36,019 nt of DNA from NCBI GenBank assembly GCA_044433365.1, contig JAWXTR010000014.1, forward strand, positions 1 to 36,019, given 5' to 3'. The DNA comes from CAMQVM01 sp044433365. GTDB lineage: Bacteria > Bacteroidota > Bacteroidia > Bacteroidales > Rikenellaceae. Under the pieces are notes generated by a model, which was given only the letters and a program-made list of their open reading frames with translations, was not told the origin of the DNA and did no database searches. The translations under genes and the position numbers were made by a program. Each line of letters begins with the position of its first letter. Positions within the stretch are counted from its first letter, which is position 1. Shown here piece after piece: positions 26,501-33,093 of the stretch.

Positions 26501-26619
26501 ATCTCTTTAGCCGCAGGATTATCGCCTAAGAAAAATTTCCAATTTTCATTTATTTTCTCTCGTGAAGCCATTGATGTTAGACTGCATACGATTGCAAATA
26601 AACTTAAAAGATATCTCAT
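23569..26619 (-). CDS. Glycoside hydrolase family 2 enzyme (beta-galactosidase-like) with C-terminal binding domains
   Basis: I start the gene at the ATG at 26617-26619, giving 1016 residues with a signal peptide MRYLLSLFAIVCSLTSMAS; an upstream in-frame ATG (26694) would place 25 residues inside a terminator hairpin. The N-terminal jelly-roll domain contains GGYAMGGIGWYRKVF. The TIM barrel has HNPQIPIFYDICDEMGMLVM, the acid/base Glu408 in MYSVGNETHN and a candidate nucleophile Glu470 in AFVATENPH, then FRWTGFDYLGEAG. After it come a DUF4982-like part, a chitobiase/hexosaminidase C-terminal type module (VYYTTDGSTPTTSSTLYTTP, about 822-860), and a CBM6/35-like domain at about 900-1016. It probably removes beta-galactose or a related sugar outside the cytoplasm. 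The cluster context suggests a desulfated galactan fragment as substrate; this is inference. Confidence 0.92.
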   Translation of the reverse strand: MRYLLSLFAIVCSLTSMASREKINENWKFFLGDNPAAKEIKFNDSSWEVVNVPHDWAFENGYDQENGQKDKGGYAMGGIGWYRKVFNFTADELQKNIFIDFDAIYMNSEVWINGYYLGKRPYGYISFSYELSKYLNEGENILSVRVDNSLEPSARWYHGCGIYADAYIRTENDVFFEKDATFITTPEADGRVNIATDIHLRADAGNYTIESQIFDGSGNKVATVSHKADLKMGSNSIEYNTNVKNPALWSVESPALYTVKTTIVSAASKLMDSEEIRIGFRKIDWIPATGFHLNGKQLKLRGVADHLEGGPTGAIYTEQLLRWKIQLLKDMGCNAIRLAHNPQIPIFYDICDEMGMLVMDEIFDGWMKKADFDYGMQAFDEWWERDLRAWIRRDRNHASIFMYSVGNETHNEDTARELVRVCHEEDDTRLVTSGDCEPDIMDVYGVNGRSETADFIDSYKNDRQAFVATENPHTWQVRGYYRSMTWYRDAHMDVWRGEMTIPDLTEEEIFTYDWISPEGRRNRKQIFNSSYDNAIVRVNARRLMEVLRDKEWFSGSFRWTGFDYLGEAGYVHGGWPFRAFQGGALDLAGFEKDLYYLYQSEWRDDLDMVHILPHWTHPKMKVGTKIPVWVYTTGDEVELIVNGESLGRKAKGKSWDKMQCEWMVPWKEGKVEAIAYRDGKEIARTFQQSSGAPTQIALSVENSDLKADNENISIVTIRQEDENGTLYPYGENRVHAHIVGAARMLSYESGSPVDVETNFLASDKECFFGLNRAFIQSTDKDSSKPVSVVFAAINGDKKLMLSDKISIDVKEVSLRGRKPSRDFKVYYTTDGSTPTTSSTLYTTPFAIKLETTVKAVVYDGAEKLIEMEELFSQNDGLYWLSPGEATIAFTGEQAELAELESCFKTGKDADGQYGDAYVIPAPNKGKITWYQENDGGPMEATVKIRYSQDSEGETTTMELSNNGEFIKTVEFNHTGSVASHWRETEPIKVKIHSGGNNITLKSTSAKSASIDQITIE

Positions 26620-26643
26620 TATTTTATTGTTTTTTTGATTAGC

Positions 26644-26691
26644 AAAAAATTCCACAGTAGTAGATTTGAAAAATTCTACTACTGTTGGAAT
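26644..26691 (-). terminator. Terminator-like hairpin between sulfatase and GH2 genes
   Basis: On the minus strand ATTCC(A)ACAGTAGTAGA (26691-26675) pairs with TCTACTACTGTGGAAT (26664-26649) with one bulge, followed by UUUUUU. It lies 25 bases upstream of the GH2 start codon. Confidence 0.75.
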
Positions 26692-26735
26692 CATTAATAG
26701 GGGGGTATTTAGTAATTGTTTTAAGGGGAGTTATC

Positions 26736-28121
26736 TTATCGAGTTTCGCCTACTGGTACAGTCGAGATAATCTCTTTTGGAGTTGCCTCTAGCTGCCATT
26801 TAACAAGGCGTTTAAACATTGCGTCAGCCATTTTAGGATTAGATTTTGAAAGATCGGTAGTTTCGCTTTCATCATCTTTTAGGTTGTATAGCTGTACTTT
26901 ACCAGAACGGTATCTGATTAGTTTCCAGTCACCATTCATGATTACACTATTTTGATCTTCATAACTTCTGTGCATAAATAGGTCTCTATCTTTTAGTTTA
27001 CCACCATCAAGAACTGAAACAAGACTCACACCTTGAATTTGTTTGTCTTTGCATTTTTTGCCCGATGCCATCTCTACGATAGTAGGATATATATCAAGAG
27101 TTTGAACAGGACTTTCAAAAGTTGTACCCATACCTTCCATACCTGGAGCATAAACAATCATAGATACACGTGAACCACCTTCACCTAAAGTATCACCACC
27201 GATTTTTCCACCACGAAGATGAGCGTTTTGGTATGCACCACCTTGGTCAGATGTAAAGATAAAGATTGTGTTATCGGCAAGTCCTTTATCGGCAATAGCT
27301 TTGCGGATACGACCTACCGACTCATCTACTGAAGTTACTTGAGCAGCATAGATAGCATCAGTTTTTGATAGACCTGCTTTAAGATATTTTTCAACTAAAT
27401 CTGGGCGACCAATATGTGGGCTATGTACGTTGTAGTACCAGTAGTTTAGAAGGAAAGGCTCAGGTTTGTCGTAGTTTTTAACAAAATCGACAACACCGTC
27501 GGTAATCATGTTTGTAAGGTATCCCTCACCTGGAGTTACATCAGGGAAGAAGTTTTCGGTTTTGAAGAAAGGAGCGATATAGTTTGATGGCGAACCATAA
27601 GAGTTTGATGCCCAAACCTCGTCAAAACCTTGAGTTGCAGGACCACGATCATTCTCTCCTAAGTGCCACTTTCCAGCAAAATATGTGTAGTAACCATTCT
27701 CTTTTAGACGCTCTGCATAGGTGATTTCATGATCTTGAAGATATGCACGAGAGTAAAGTTGACCTGGGTCAGCTGCTAAAAGCTCAAACTCACCATTTCC
27801 TGGATGCCCCACTTTGTCGCTATCTGGACCATAAATATGACGAGTAAAACCACAACGAAGTGCCTCTTTACCTGTAATAAGAGAGGAACGACTTGGACTT
27901 GATGTAGCAGTAGATACATAAGCACGTCTAAAGTACATACCATCCTTTTGTAGTTGGTCGATATTTGGAGTCTCAAATTTTGGGTTGTTGTAGCCAAGGT
28001 CAGCCCAACCTAAATCGTCAACAAACAGGATAACAACATTTGGTTGCTCAGTTTCGGCAGCAGCTACAGCACCTGAGGCAAGTGTAGCACCACCTAATAA
28101 TAATAGGGGTAAATTTTTCAT
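26736..28121 (-). CDS. Secreted serine-type sulfatase (S1 family)
   Basis: The 461-residue protein begins with a Sec signal peptide (MKNLPLLLLGGATLASGAVA). The formylglycine site is SSPSR with Ser74 as the modified residue. Metal ligands are visible in FVDDLGWADLGY at the N-terminus and FTSDQGGAYQNAHLRGGK in the middle, and GKWHLGE is the usual sulfatase motif with Lys and His of the active site. It would act in the periplasm on a sulfated sugar. The extended LRGGKIGGDTLGEGGSRV region matches many Bacteroidota exo-acting sulfatases; the subfamily is not assigned. The gene is 78 bp downstream of the GH110 gene with no terminator between, so the two are probably cotranscribed. Confidence 0.93.
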   Translation of the reverse strand: MKNLPLLLLGGATLASGAVAAAETEQPNVVILFVDDLGWADLGYNNPKFETPNIDQLQKDGMYFRRAYVSTATSSPSRSSLITGKEALRCGFTRHIYGPDSDKVGHPGNGEFELLAADPGQLYSRAYLQDHEITYAERLKENGYYTYFAGKWHLGENDRGPATQGFDEVWASNSYGSPSNYIAPFFKTENFFPDVTPGEGYLTNMITDGVVDFVKNYDKPEPFLLNYWYYNVHSPHIGRPDLVEKYLKAGLSKTDAIYAAQVTSVDESVGRIRKAIADKGLADNTIFIFTSDQGGAYQNAHLRGGKIGGDTLGEGGSRVSMIVYAPGMEGMGTTFESPVQTLDIYPTIVEMASGKKCKDKQIQGVSLVSVLDGGKLKDRDLFMHRSYEDQNSVIMNGDWKLIRYRSGKVQLYNLKDDESETTDLSKSNPKMADAMFKRLVKWQLEATPKEIISTVPVGETR

Positions 28122-28199
28122 TATTATTGAATTTTTATTTTGTAGTTTTGTATTAATTTTACATTAGTCAGCGAGGCTCTAATCTCTAGCATCTAACCC

Positions 28200-30017
28200 T
28201 TAAAACTTAAAACCTTTGTTTTTGCCAAGTTTAAGTCCCTCTTTAGAAGCCTCATCCATTTCTAACACTTTGAAAGGCTCACTACCAGTATACTCATTGC
28301 CCTCGATAGTTACGTTAATGCTATTTTCAAGTTCAAACATTGGAGCATTTGGAAAAGCTGGAGTGTTTTCGCTATTTTGGATAATTTTGTTACCCTTAAT
28401 AACAAGACCATCTACACGGTCTGCAATAACAACTGCAGGAACATAAGTATCAATTGTATTATTAATAAAACGAATGTTTTTGTCGTACTGCTCAGTTACA
28501 TCGAAAGTGTTGTTAAAACGAGGAGTAATGTATAGTACAGCGTGTTTAGTTCCGCAATCAGCACAATTTTTGAAGTAGTTGTTTTGGATAAGTACATCAC
28601 CAACAGCTCCCGACTCATACCACGTAAACATCTCACCTCTAAATAGGATAGCCGACATCATAGAAGAGAAGTGATTATCCTCGATAACACATTTTAAAGG
28701 TGTTTTTATCACTACATTGCGAGCACGATGGTTTTGGATTGTACAACCACGCATTGTAAATACAGGGTTCCAAGTTTTGTTCTCTACAACATCGCCAACT
28801 TTCATTCCACTAGGGATTGCATCCTCAAAAGTGATATCCATATATAGCTCATTAAGCACTTTTACATCTTTCACAACGCCTGTAGCTGCACGAGAAGGTG
28901 ATGGTTGAAGAATAAACCACATTTCGTCACCCTTTTCAGCAAAGTTAAAACCTAATTGCTCGAAGTGGTGGAAATTTACTCTTAAGGTGTGGTTATCAAC
29001 TACCTCTGCAACGTTCATATATGTACCATGTACGTTAGTACCATCGTCAATCATATTCTCAAAACGACAATTTTCGATAAGCACATCGCCCTTACAGTTT
29101 GCAAAGTGAGTAGCATCGGCAGTAGATGAAACTACACGTGAACTACCCTTGCGAACAACGATTTGAGAGTTAAGAATTGAGATATTCTCAGAACGCTCAT
29201 ACAAAAAACCCATACCTAAAGCGTGGTGGATAATGATACCATCTGTTACGATATTTTGACACTCTTTAAAGTCGAAAGCTGGAGCGTAACGGTCGTGAGC
29301 ACGATCGCCTTTAGAGGTCCAAACAGCACCTACTGGAGGAGTGTAACGAGTTTTTTGGTATAAGCGGTACACACCGTTACCTTTATCCTCTATTTTGGTA
29401 GGAACAGAGTGCATGTCGATAGCACCATTAACTACACGTTTTGTCTCTTTATCAAAAAATAGAGTACTACCAAGATATTCATAGCTAAAACCATCAATAT
29501 TTGGGTAGGTAATCTCGCCTTTTGCAAATTTCCAAGAGTAGCCCTCAGTATAAGGTTTTACCTCAACCCATCCCTCTTGAGCATTAGTTGCAACGATGTC
29601 ACCCTCAAAAAGATATGGTATATCCCAATCAATTGTAACATCCGAAACTTTAACTTCATTACAATATTCGAAAAGGAATGGCATCATCATACCATGAAAA
29701 ATAAGCTCTGCACCATTACCCTCGATTTCTACCTTTTTAAATCCTTTCATCGGAAAAAGAATCTTTTTTAGACCATTACCATGGTTTGTTAAGGCACAAT
29801 ATTTTTCGAAAGCGTAGTCAGGCTTAAAGCTATAAGTTCCCTTTTCGATTACGATTTTCACCTCGTCAGAGGTTGCTTTTTCAAGAGCTTCACGAACTTT
29901 TAGAGTCATATCTCCTTCGCCGTGAGCAATATTTATAACTTGCTGTGCCGTAGCAGATATAGAGAATGCTACAAATGATAAGGCAAAAGCAAAAAGTTTT
30001 TTTGAAATATTTAACAT
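28200..30017 (-). CDS. GH110 family alpha-1,3-galactosidase
   Basis: The 605-residue protein has a signal peptide (MLNISKKLFAFALSFVAFSISATAQ) and then a right-handed beta-helix fold with GH110 landmarks: SSTADATHFANCKGDVLIEN and NMIDDGTNVHGTYM (acidic residues Asp301, Asp324 and Asp325), plus QPSPSRAATGVV and the later beta-helix repeats (VFTMRGCTIQNHRARNVVI). Family members from Bacteroides remove alpha-1,3-linked galactose, including from blood group B structures, and marine members act on carrageenan-derived oligosaccharides. Length equals that of characterised Bacteroides enzymes. It is the second gene of the cluster, 388 bp after the lipoprotein sulfatase and 78 bp before the next sulfatase. 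The close pairing with sulfatases suggests that the galactose it releases is, or is next to, a sulfated sugar. Confidence 0.92.
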   Translation of the reverse strand: MLNISKKLFAFALSFVAFSISATAQQVINIAHGEGDMTLKVREALEKATSDEVKIVIEKGTYSFKPDYAFEKYCALTNHGNGLKKILFPMKGFKKVEIEGNGAELIFHGMMMPFLFEYCNEVKVSDVTIDWDIPYLFEGDIVATNAQEGWVEVKPYTEGYSWKFAKGEITYPNIDGFSYEYLGSTLFFDKETKRVVNGAIDMHSVPTKIEDKGNGVYRLYQKTRYTPPVGAVWTSKGDRAHDRYAPAFDFKECQNIVTDGIIIHHALGMGFLYERSENISILNSQIVVRKGSSRVVSSTADATHFANCKGDVLIENCRFENMIDDGTNVHGTYMNVAEVVDNHTLRVNFHHFEQLGFNFAEKGDEMWFILQPSPSRAATGVVKDVKVLNELYMDITFEDAIPSGMKVGDVVENKTWNPVFTMRGCTIQNHRARNVVIKTPLKCVIEDNHFSSMMSAILFRGEMFTWYESGAVGDVLIQNNYFKNCADCGTKHAVLYITPRFNNTFDVTEQYDKNIRFINNTIDTYVPAVVIADRVDGLVIKGNKIIQNSENTPAFPNAPMFELENSINVTIEGNEYTGSEPFKVLEMDEASKEGLKLGKNKGFKF

Positions 30018-30177
30018 AATTTTTAATTCTGTTTTTGGGGGATAAAAGAGCCTTAACGCTTCTTAACTAGCTTAAAAAGCGTTAAAACCCAACAATTAAA
30101 AAAATTTTCTCATTTTTGCTTGGGCTTCTGTAGATTTCTTCGGTTTGGGGGGTTTGGTTTGGGTTGGGATTTATATA
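30018..30177. other. Intergenic segment with a weak hairpin, no gene
   Basis: Between the GH110 gene and the palindromic repeat there is a small stem (CTTAACGCTT near 30052-30061 with AAGCGTTAA near 30077-30085) and a G-rich run (30143-30170). No promoter of the TTTG/TAnnTTTG type is visible for GH110 on the minus strand, so GH110 may depend on read-through from the sulfatase upstream. Confidence 0.4.
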
Positions 30178-30338
30178 AAGGGAAGTTCTAAAATCTGCCT
30201 TTCGGAGCTTTTTCGTTTTAAGGCTTCATCTTTGAATTTTGCAAATAAAGGCGGTAAGAACCACTACAGCCTATATTTGCAAAAATCTAAAACCTTAAAA
30301 CAAAAAATCTCTCAAATTCCAGAATTTAGAACTCCCCT
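30178..30338. repeat. Long palindromic repeat, family A copy 1
   Basis: About 160 bp that folds back on itself: ends AGGGAAGTTCTAAA and TTTAGAACTCCCCT; middle arms TTTTTCGTTTTAAGG and CCTTAAAACAAAAA; inner arms TTTTGCAAATA and TATTTGCAAAA; apex GGC...GCC around GGTAAGAACCACTAC. A second copy with clear sequence similarity lies at 32914-33078. No transposase gene is inside, so it resembles a MITE- or REP-like element. Open frames across it (for example 30145-30381) have no protein features. Confidence 0.85.
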
Positions 30339-30340
30339 AA

Positions 30341-30397
30341 AGGGAAGTTCTAATCTTGAATGCTCTAAAAGGAACTTTTAAAATCAGAACTTACCCT
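30341..30397. repeat. Short derivative of palindromic repeat family A
   Basis: AGGGAAGTTCT at 30341-30351 and AGAACTTACCCT at 30386-30397 are the same ends as in the long copy, with only about 34 bases between. It abuts copy 1 and ends nine bases before the sulfatase stop codon, where it could form the 3' hairpin of that message. Confidence 0.6.
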
Positions 30398-30405
30398 AAG
30401 GGATA

Positions 30406-31959
30406 TTATTTTAATACAATTCCTGCTTGATTAGGGTTATAATAACCTTCAGTCTCTTTTAGGAACTCAGCTTTAAGCTCTGCAACTTTCTCTGGCTCTT
30501 TAGCAGTGATAGCAGTTTGTTGTGTAATGTCTTGTTTTAGGTTGTAAAGAGTAAATTCTGGGACAATACCTACCTCATTACCTGTGTTGTTTTTAGCCTC
30601 ACCTTTATAAGGAGGAATAAGAGCGTAATCACCTTTTCTGTAAGCTAAACGACCACCAGCCTCAACTACATAACCATCACGTGCAGTCATAGATTTACCC
30701 ATAAATACATCTAGGTAGTTTTCTGAATCTGTTTCAGGAAGAGCGTTGTAGTCGATAAGCTCAGCAAACGAAGCTAAAAGGTCCATTTGAGATACCAAAG
30801 CATCCGATACAACAGGCTTAATTTTGCCTTTCCAATATACGAAGAACGGAACACGAGTACCAGCATCGAATAGGCTATATTTACCACCACGAAGCTCACC
30901 AGCAGGTTTGTGGTCGCCCAATTTTTCCCATGCATCATCTTTATAACCATCGTTCATTACAGGACCATTGTCAGAAGAGAACACAATAAGTGTATTTTCA
31001 AGTAGACCCTCTTTTTCAAGCTTTTTGATAAGCTCACCTACACACCAGTCGCCCTCAACGATAGCATCGCCACGAGGACCTAAGTTTGTACTACCCACAA
31101 AACGAGAGTGTGGAGCACGTGGCACGTGTGGTTGGTGTAGACCATAATATAGGAAGAAAGGTTTGTCTTTGTTTTCGTCGATAAAGTTTGTAACTTTACC
31201 TACAAAATAATCTGCCATATCTTCGTCTACCCATTTGGCTTTCTCGCCACCTTTCATATAACCGATACGAGGAATACCATTAACGATAGAGTTGTTGTGA
31301 CCATGCGCCCAATGCATTTTCAACATTTCAGGATTTGTAATTGCAGTTGGCTCACCCTCATAATTTTCTTTATAGTTAACTTCGATTGGATCGTTTGGAT
31401 CAAGACCTACAACGTTGCCATTCTCTACATATACTGTAGGAACACGGTCATTTGTAGCAGCGATAAGATTTGAATAGTCAAAACCAATCTCTTTAGCACC
31501 CGGAACAACTGTCTCATTCCAGTTTGGATTTCCACTACCCATACCTAAGTGCCATTTACCAATTGCAGCAGTTACATAGCCTTTTTCTTGAAACATTTTA
31601 GGCATAGTAAATTGGTCAACTCCAATTAGAAGAGGCGCATCACCAGGAAGGATTTTAGCACGAGGATTTTTCCAAGGGTAGCTACCAGTAAACATAGCGT
31701 AGCGGCTAGGAGTAGATGTTGCAGAAGTTGCATGACCGTCAGTAAAACGCACACCATTGTTTGCAAGCATATCAAGGTTAGGAGTCTTAACAGCAGTAGC
31801 ACCATAAGCACTCATATCGCCATAACCTAAGTCATCAGCAAGGATTACAATTACATTAGGTTGTTTTGGAGCTTCAACAGTTTGCTCACCACCACAACTA
31901 GCAAATGCTGTTGCTACTGGAGCAAGAGCTGCCATCTTTAATAAAGTAGATTTGTTCAT
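30406..31959 (-). CDS. Lipoprotein serine-type sulfatase (S1 family), first gene of the glycan cluster
   Basis: The 517-residue protein has a lipoprotein-type leader MNKSTLLKMAALAPVATAFASC with Cys22 as the probable lipidated residue; the FAS-C lipobox is acceptable but not ideal. The formylglycine motif is STPSR with Ser82 as the modified residue. Metal and active-site stretches are LADDLGYGDMSAYG, GKWHLGMG and FSSDNGPVMNDGY. It should remove sulfate from a sugar at the cell envelope after activation by anSME. It is the most upstream of five minus-strand genes. A CATCTTTG element on the minus strand near 32002-32009 could be the -7 box of the cluster promoter but lacks a good TTTG partner. 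The gene is bounded on both sides by palindromic repeats. Confidence 0.93.
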   Translation of the reverse strand: MNKSTLLKMAALAPVATAFASCGGEQTVEAPKQPNVIVILADDLGYGDMSAYGATAVKTPNLDMLANNGVRFTDGHATSATSTPSRYAMFTGSYPWKNPRAKILPGDAPLLIGVDQFTMPKMFQEKGYVTAAIGKWHLGMGSGNPNWNETVVPGAKEIGFDYSNLIAATNDRVPTVYVENGNVVGLDPNDPIEVNYKENYEGEPTAITNPEMLKMHWAHGHNNSIVNGIPRIGYMKGGEKAKWVDEDMADYFVGKVTNFIDENKDKPFFLYYGLHQPHVPRAPHSRFVGSTNLGPRGDAIVEGDWCVGELIKKLEKEGLLENTLIVFSSDNGPVMNDGYKDDAWEKLGDHKPAGELRGGKYSLFDAGTRVPFFVYWKGKIKPVVSDALVSQMDLLASFAELIDYNALPETDSENYLDVFMGKSMTARDGYVVEAGGRLAYRKGDYALIPPYKGEAKNNTGNEVGIVPEFTLYNLKQDITQQTAITAKEPEKVAELKAEFLKETEGYYNPNQAGIVLK

Positions 31960-32190
31960 ATCTTTGAGTTTTAAATTTCCACTGCAAAGATGGAGATAAA
32001 ATTTCGATTTTTTGTATGTTTCCGTAATAAAAATGTATTTTTTGGTAACTTTTAATTGATTTATGTATCTATAAAGCTATTTACCGTTACACTATCACAC
32101 TCTTACAATCTTATTTATTTATTGACAATTAGCAACTTATAAACTAAATTTAATAATACTATCTAATTTTAGCAGGTGATTAGCAAAATT
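31960..32190. other. AT-rich upstream region of the glycan cluster
   Basis: No gene is seen. On the minus strand a CATCTTTG box (complement of about 32002-32009) lies about 43 bases before the sulfatase start codon and may be a weak promoter -7 element. No regulator gene or operator-like repeat is recognised. Confidence 0.3.
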
Positions 32191-32230
32191 AAAAAATGCG
32201 ACACATCCCGAAAGATGTATCGCATTAAAA
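32191..32230 (-). terminator. Terminator downstream of a gene remnant
   Basis: AATGCGACACATC (from 32195) pairs with GATGTATCGCATT (to 32226) with one mismatch around a 6-nt loop. On the minus strand it is followed by a U-rich run (complement of 32184-32196). It lies 36 bases downstream of the remnant stop codon at 32262. Confidence 0.7.
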
Positions 32231-32252
32231 ATGAGTTGTAAAAACTCTATTT

Positions 32253-32297
32253 AGGGGAGTTCTAAAAATTGATTTTATTCGATTTTAGAAGTTCCCT
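32253..32297. repeat. Short palindrome of repeat family A
   Basis: AGGGGAGTTCTAAAAAT (32253-32269) and GATTTTAGAAGTTCCCT (32281-32297) form an imperfect hairpin with the same ends as the long repeats. It overlaps the 3' end of the gene remnant and supplies its stop codon. Confidence 0.65.
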
Positions 32298-32486
32298 TAA
32301 GAATGTTGTGTAGTTGTAGTCAAGATATGGAAGAATATTACCGTAAGTTAAACGCATCCGATTTTGAGAGATGCCACCCATGATATAATGAAAATAGTTA
32401 TTTAATTTATCATTACTTGAAAGTCTGCTATTAAATTTCGCCCGATTTTCAAAAATTAAGTCGTTAAGTGTCTGTATATTACATTT
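32262..32486 (-). pseudogene. 3' remnant of an unidentified gene
   Basis: A frame of 74 sense codons on the minus strand is open from a TAA just above 32486 to a TAG at 32262-32264 but has no start codon at its beginning. The peptide has protein-like composition (NDLIFENRAKFNSRLSSND, then NNYFHYIMGGISQNRMRL and ILPYLDYNYTTFLRELLKSN), and a terminator follows at the expected distance. I read it as the tail of a gene whose 5' part was lost, possibly during insertion of the palindromes. I do not recognise the family. It could also be a chance frame. Confidence 0.35.
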
Positions 32487-32600
32487 TTAACAAGAGATTT
32501 TTCTCTTTTTTGGTTTGCATTTATACCGAACGTGGATATATATTTGCAAATATTAATTTAAAATTTTTCACAAATGAACCAGATTTTTAGACATGGATTT
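32487..32600. other. AT-rich spacer, nothing recognised
   Basis: Lies between the gene remnant and the 166-bp palindrome. No gene, promoter or strong structure is seen. Confidence 0.3.
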
Positions 32601-32766
32601 AAGGAAGATTTTGTTAGTTAATTTTATTCTATTTTTTATTTTTAGTGGTCAGGTTTTGATTTTGCAAAAGAGAGATGTAGCGGGATTCTACCTCTCTTTT
32701 TTGCAAAATTAAAAGATGGCTGCTAAAAATAGAAAATAGTTAAAATTAATTAACAAAACCTTCCTT
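32601..32766. repeat. 166-bp near-perfect palindrome (family B)
   Basis: The left arm starts AAGGAAGATTTTGTTAGTTA and the right arm ends TTAATTAACAAAACCTTCCTT; they remain complementary with few mismatches over about 75 bases each. Further matching pairs are ATTTTGCAAAAGAGAG near the middle left and CTCTCTTTTTTGCAAAAT near the middle right, with CGGGAT at the apex. It has no coding potential and looks like a non-autonomous mobile element or a large structured transcript end. Sequence differs from family A except for the TTTTGCAAAA core. Confidence 0.85.
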
Positions 32767-32913
32767 TTCATTACCAAAGCGAACTTATGATTTGAATCGC
32801 TTTGAGACTTATCCACATTTTTTAATGAGAGAAGAACGAAAAGAACCGCCCAAATGGCGATGCTTCGCAATCTTTTCTCCAACTCTTGCCGTTATAATTA
32901 TGGAAATCATTGT
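32767..32913. other. Spacer between two palindromes, no gene
   Basis: Contains a small CGCCcaaatGGCG hairpin at about 32849-32861 that resembles the GCCCAAAGGGC patch in the rpoB-rpoC spacer. No gene or promoter is recognised. Confidence 0.3.
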
Positions 32914-33078
32914 AGGGAATTTCTAAACTCTAGCTTTCGGAGCTTTTCAATTTTAAGGCTTCATCTTCGAATTTTACAAAAGCGAGTGGTAGGAACCACT
33001 ACGACTCAATTTTGCAAAATCCAAATCTAAAGCCTTAAATTGAAAAATCTCTCAAAATCCAGAAATTAGAACTTCCCT
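32914..33078. repeat. Long palindromic repeat, family A copy 2
   Basis: Same order of blocks as copy 1: end AGGGAATTTCTAAA, CTTTCGGAGCTTTT, TTTTAAGGCTTCATCTT, apex GAG...CTC around TGGTAGGAACCACTAC, TTTTGCAAAA, CCTTAAATTGAAAA, AAATCTCTCAAA and end TTAGAACTTCCCT. Where it differs from copy 1, both arms often change together, keeping the pairing. It ends 15 bases before the start codon of the 347-aa gene. Confidence 0.85.
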
Positions 33079-33093
33079 TAAATTAAAATCATT

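Noticed and set aside
26620..26694. 25-residue N-terminal extension of the GH2 enzyme
   Set aside because: It is encoded inside a terminator hairpin and precedes a perfect signal peptide; the downstream ATG is the better start.
30145..30381. 78-codon plus-strand frame between the GH110 and sulfatase genes
   Set aside because: It runs through the palindromic repeat, and the peptide reflects the repeat sequence rather than a protein.
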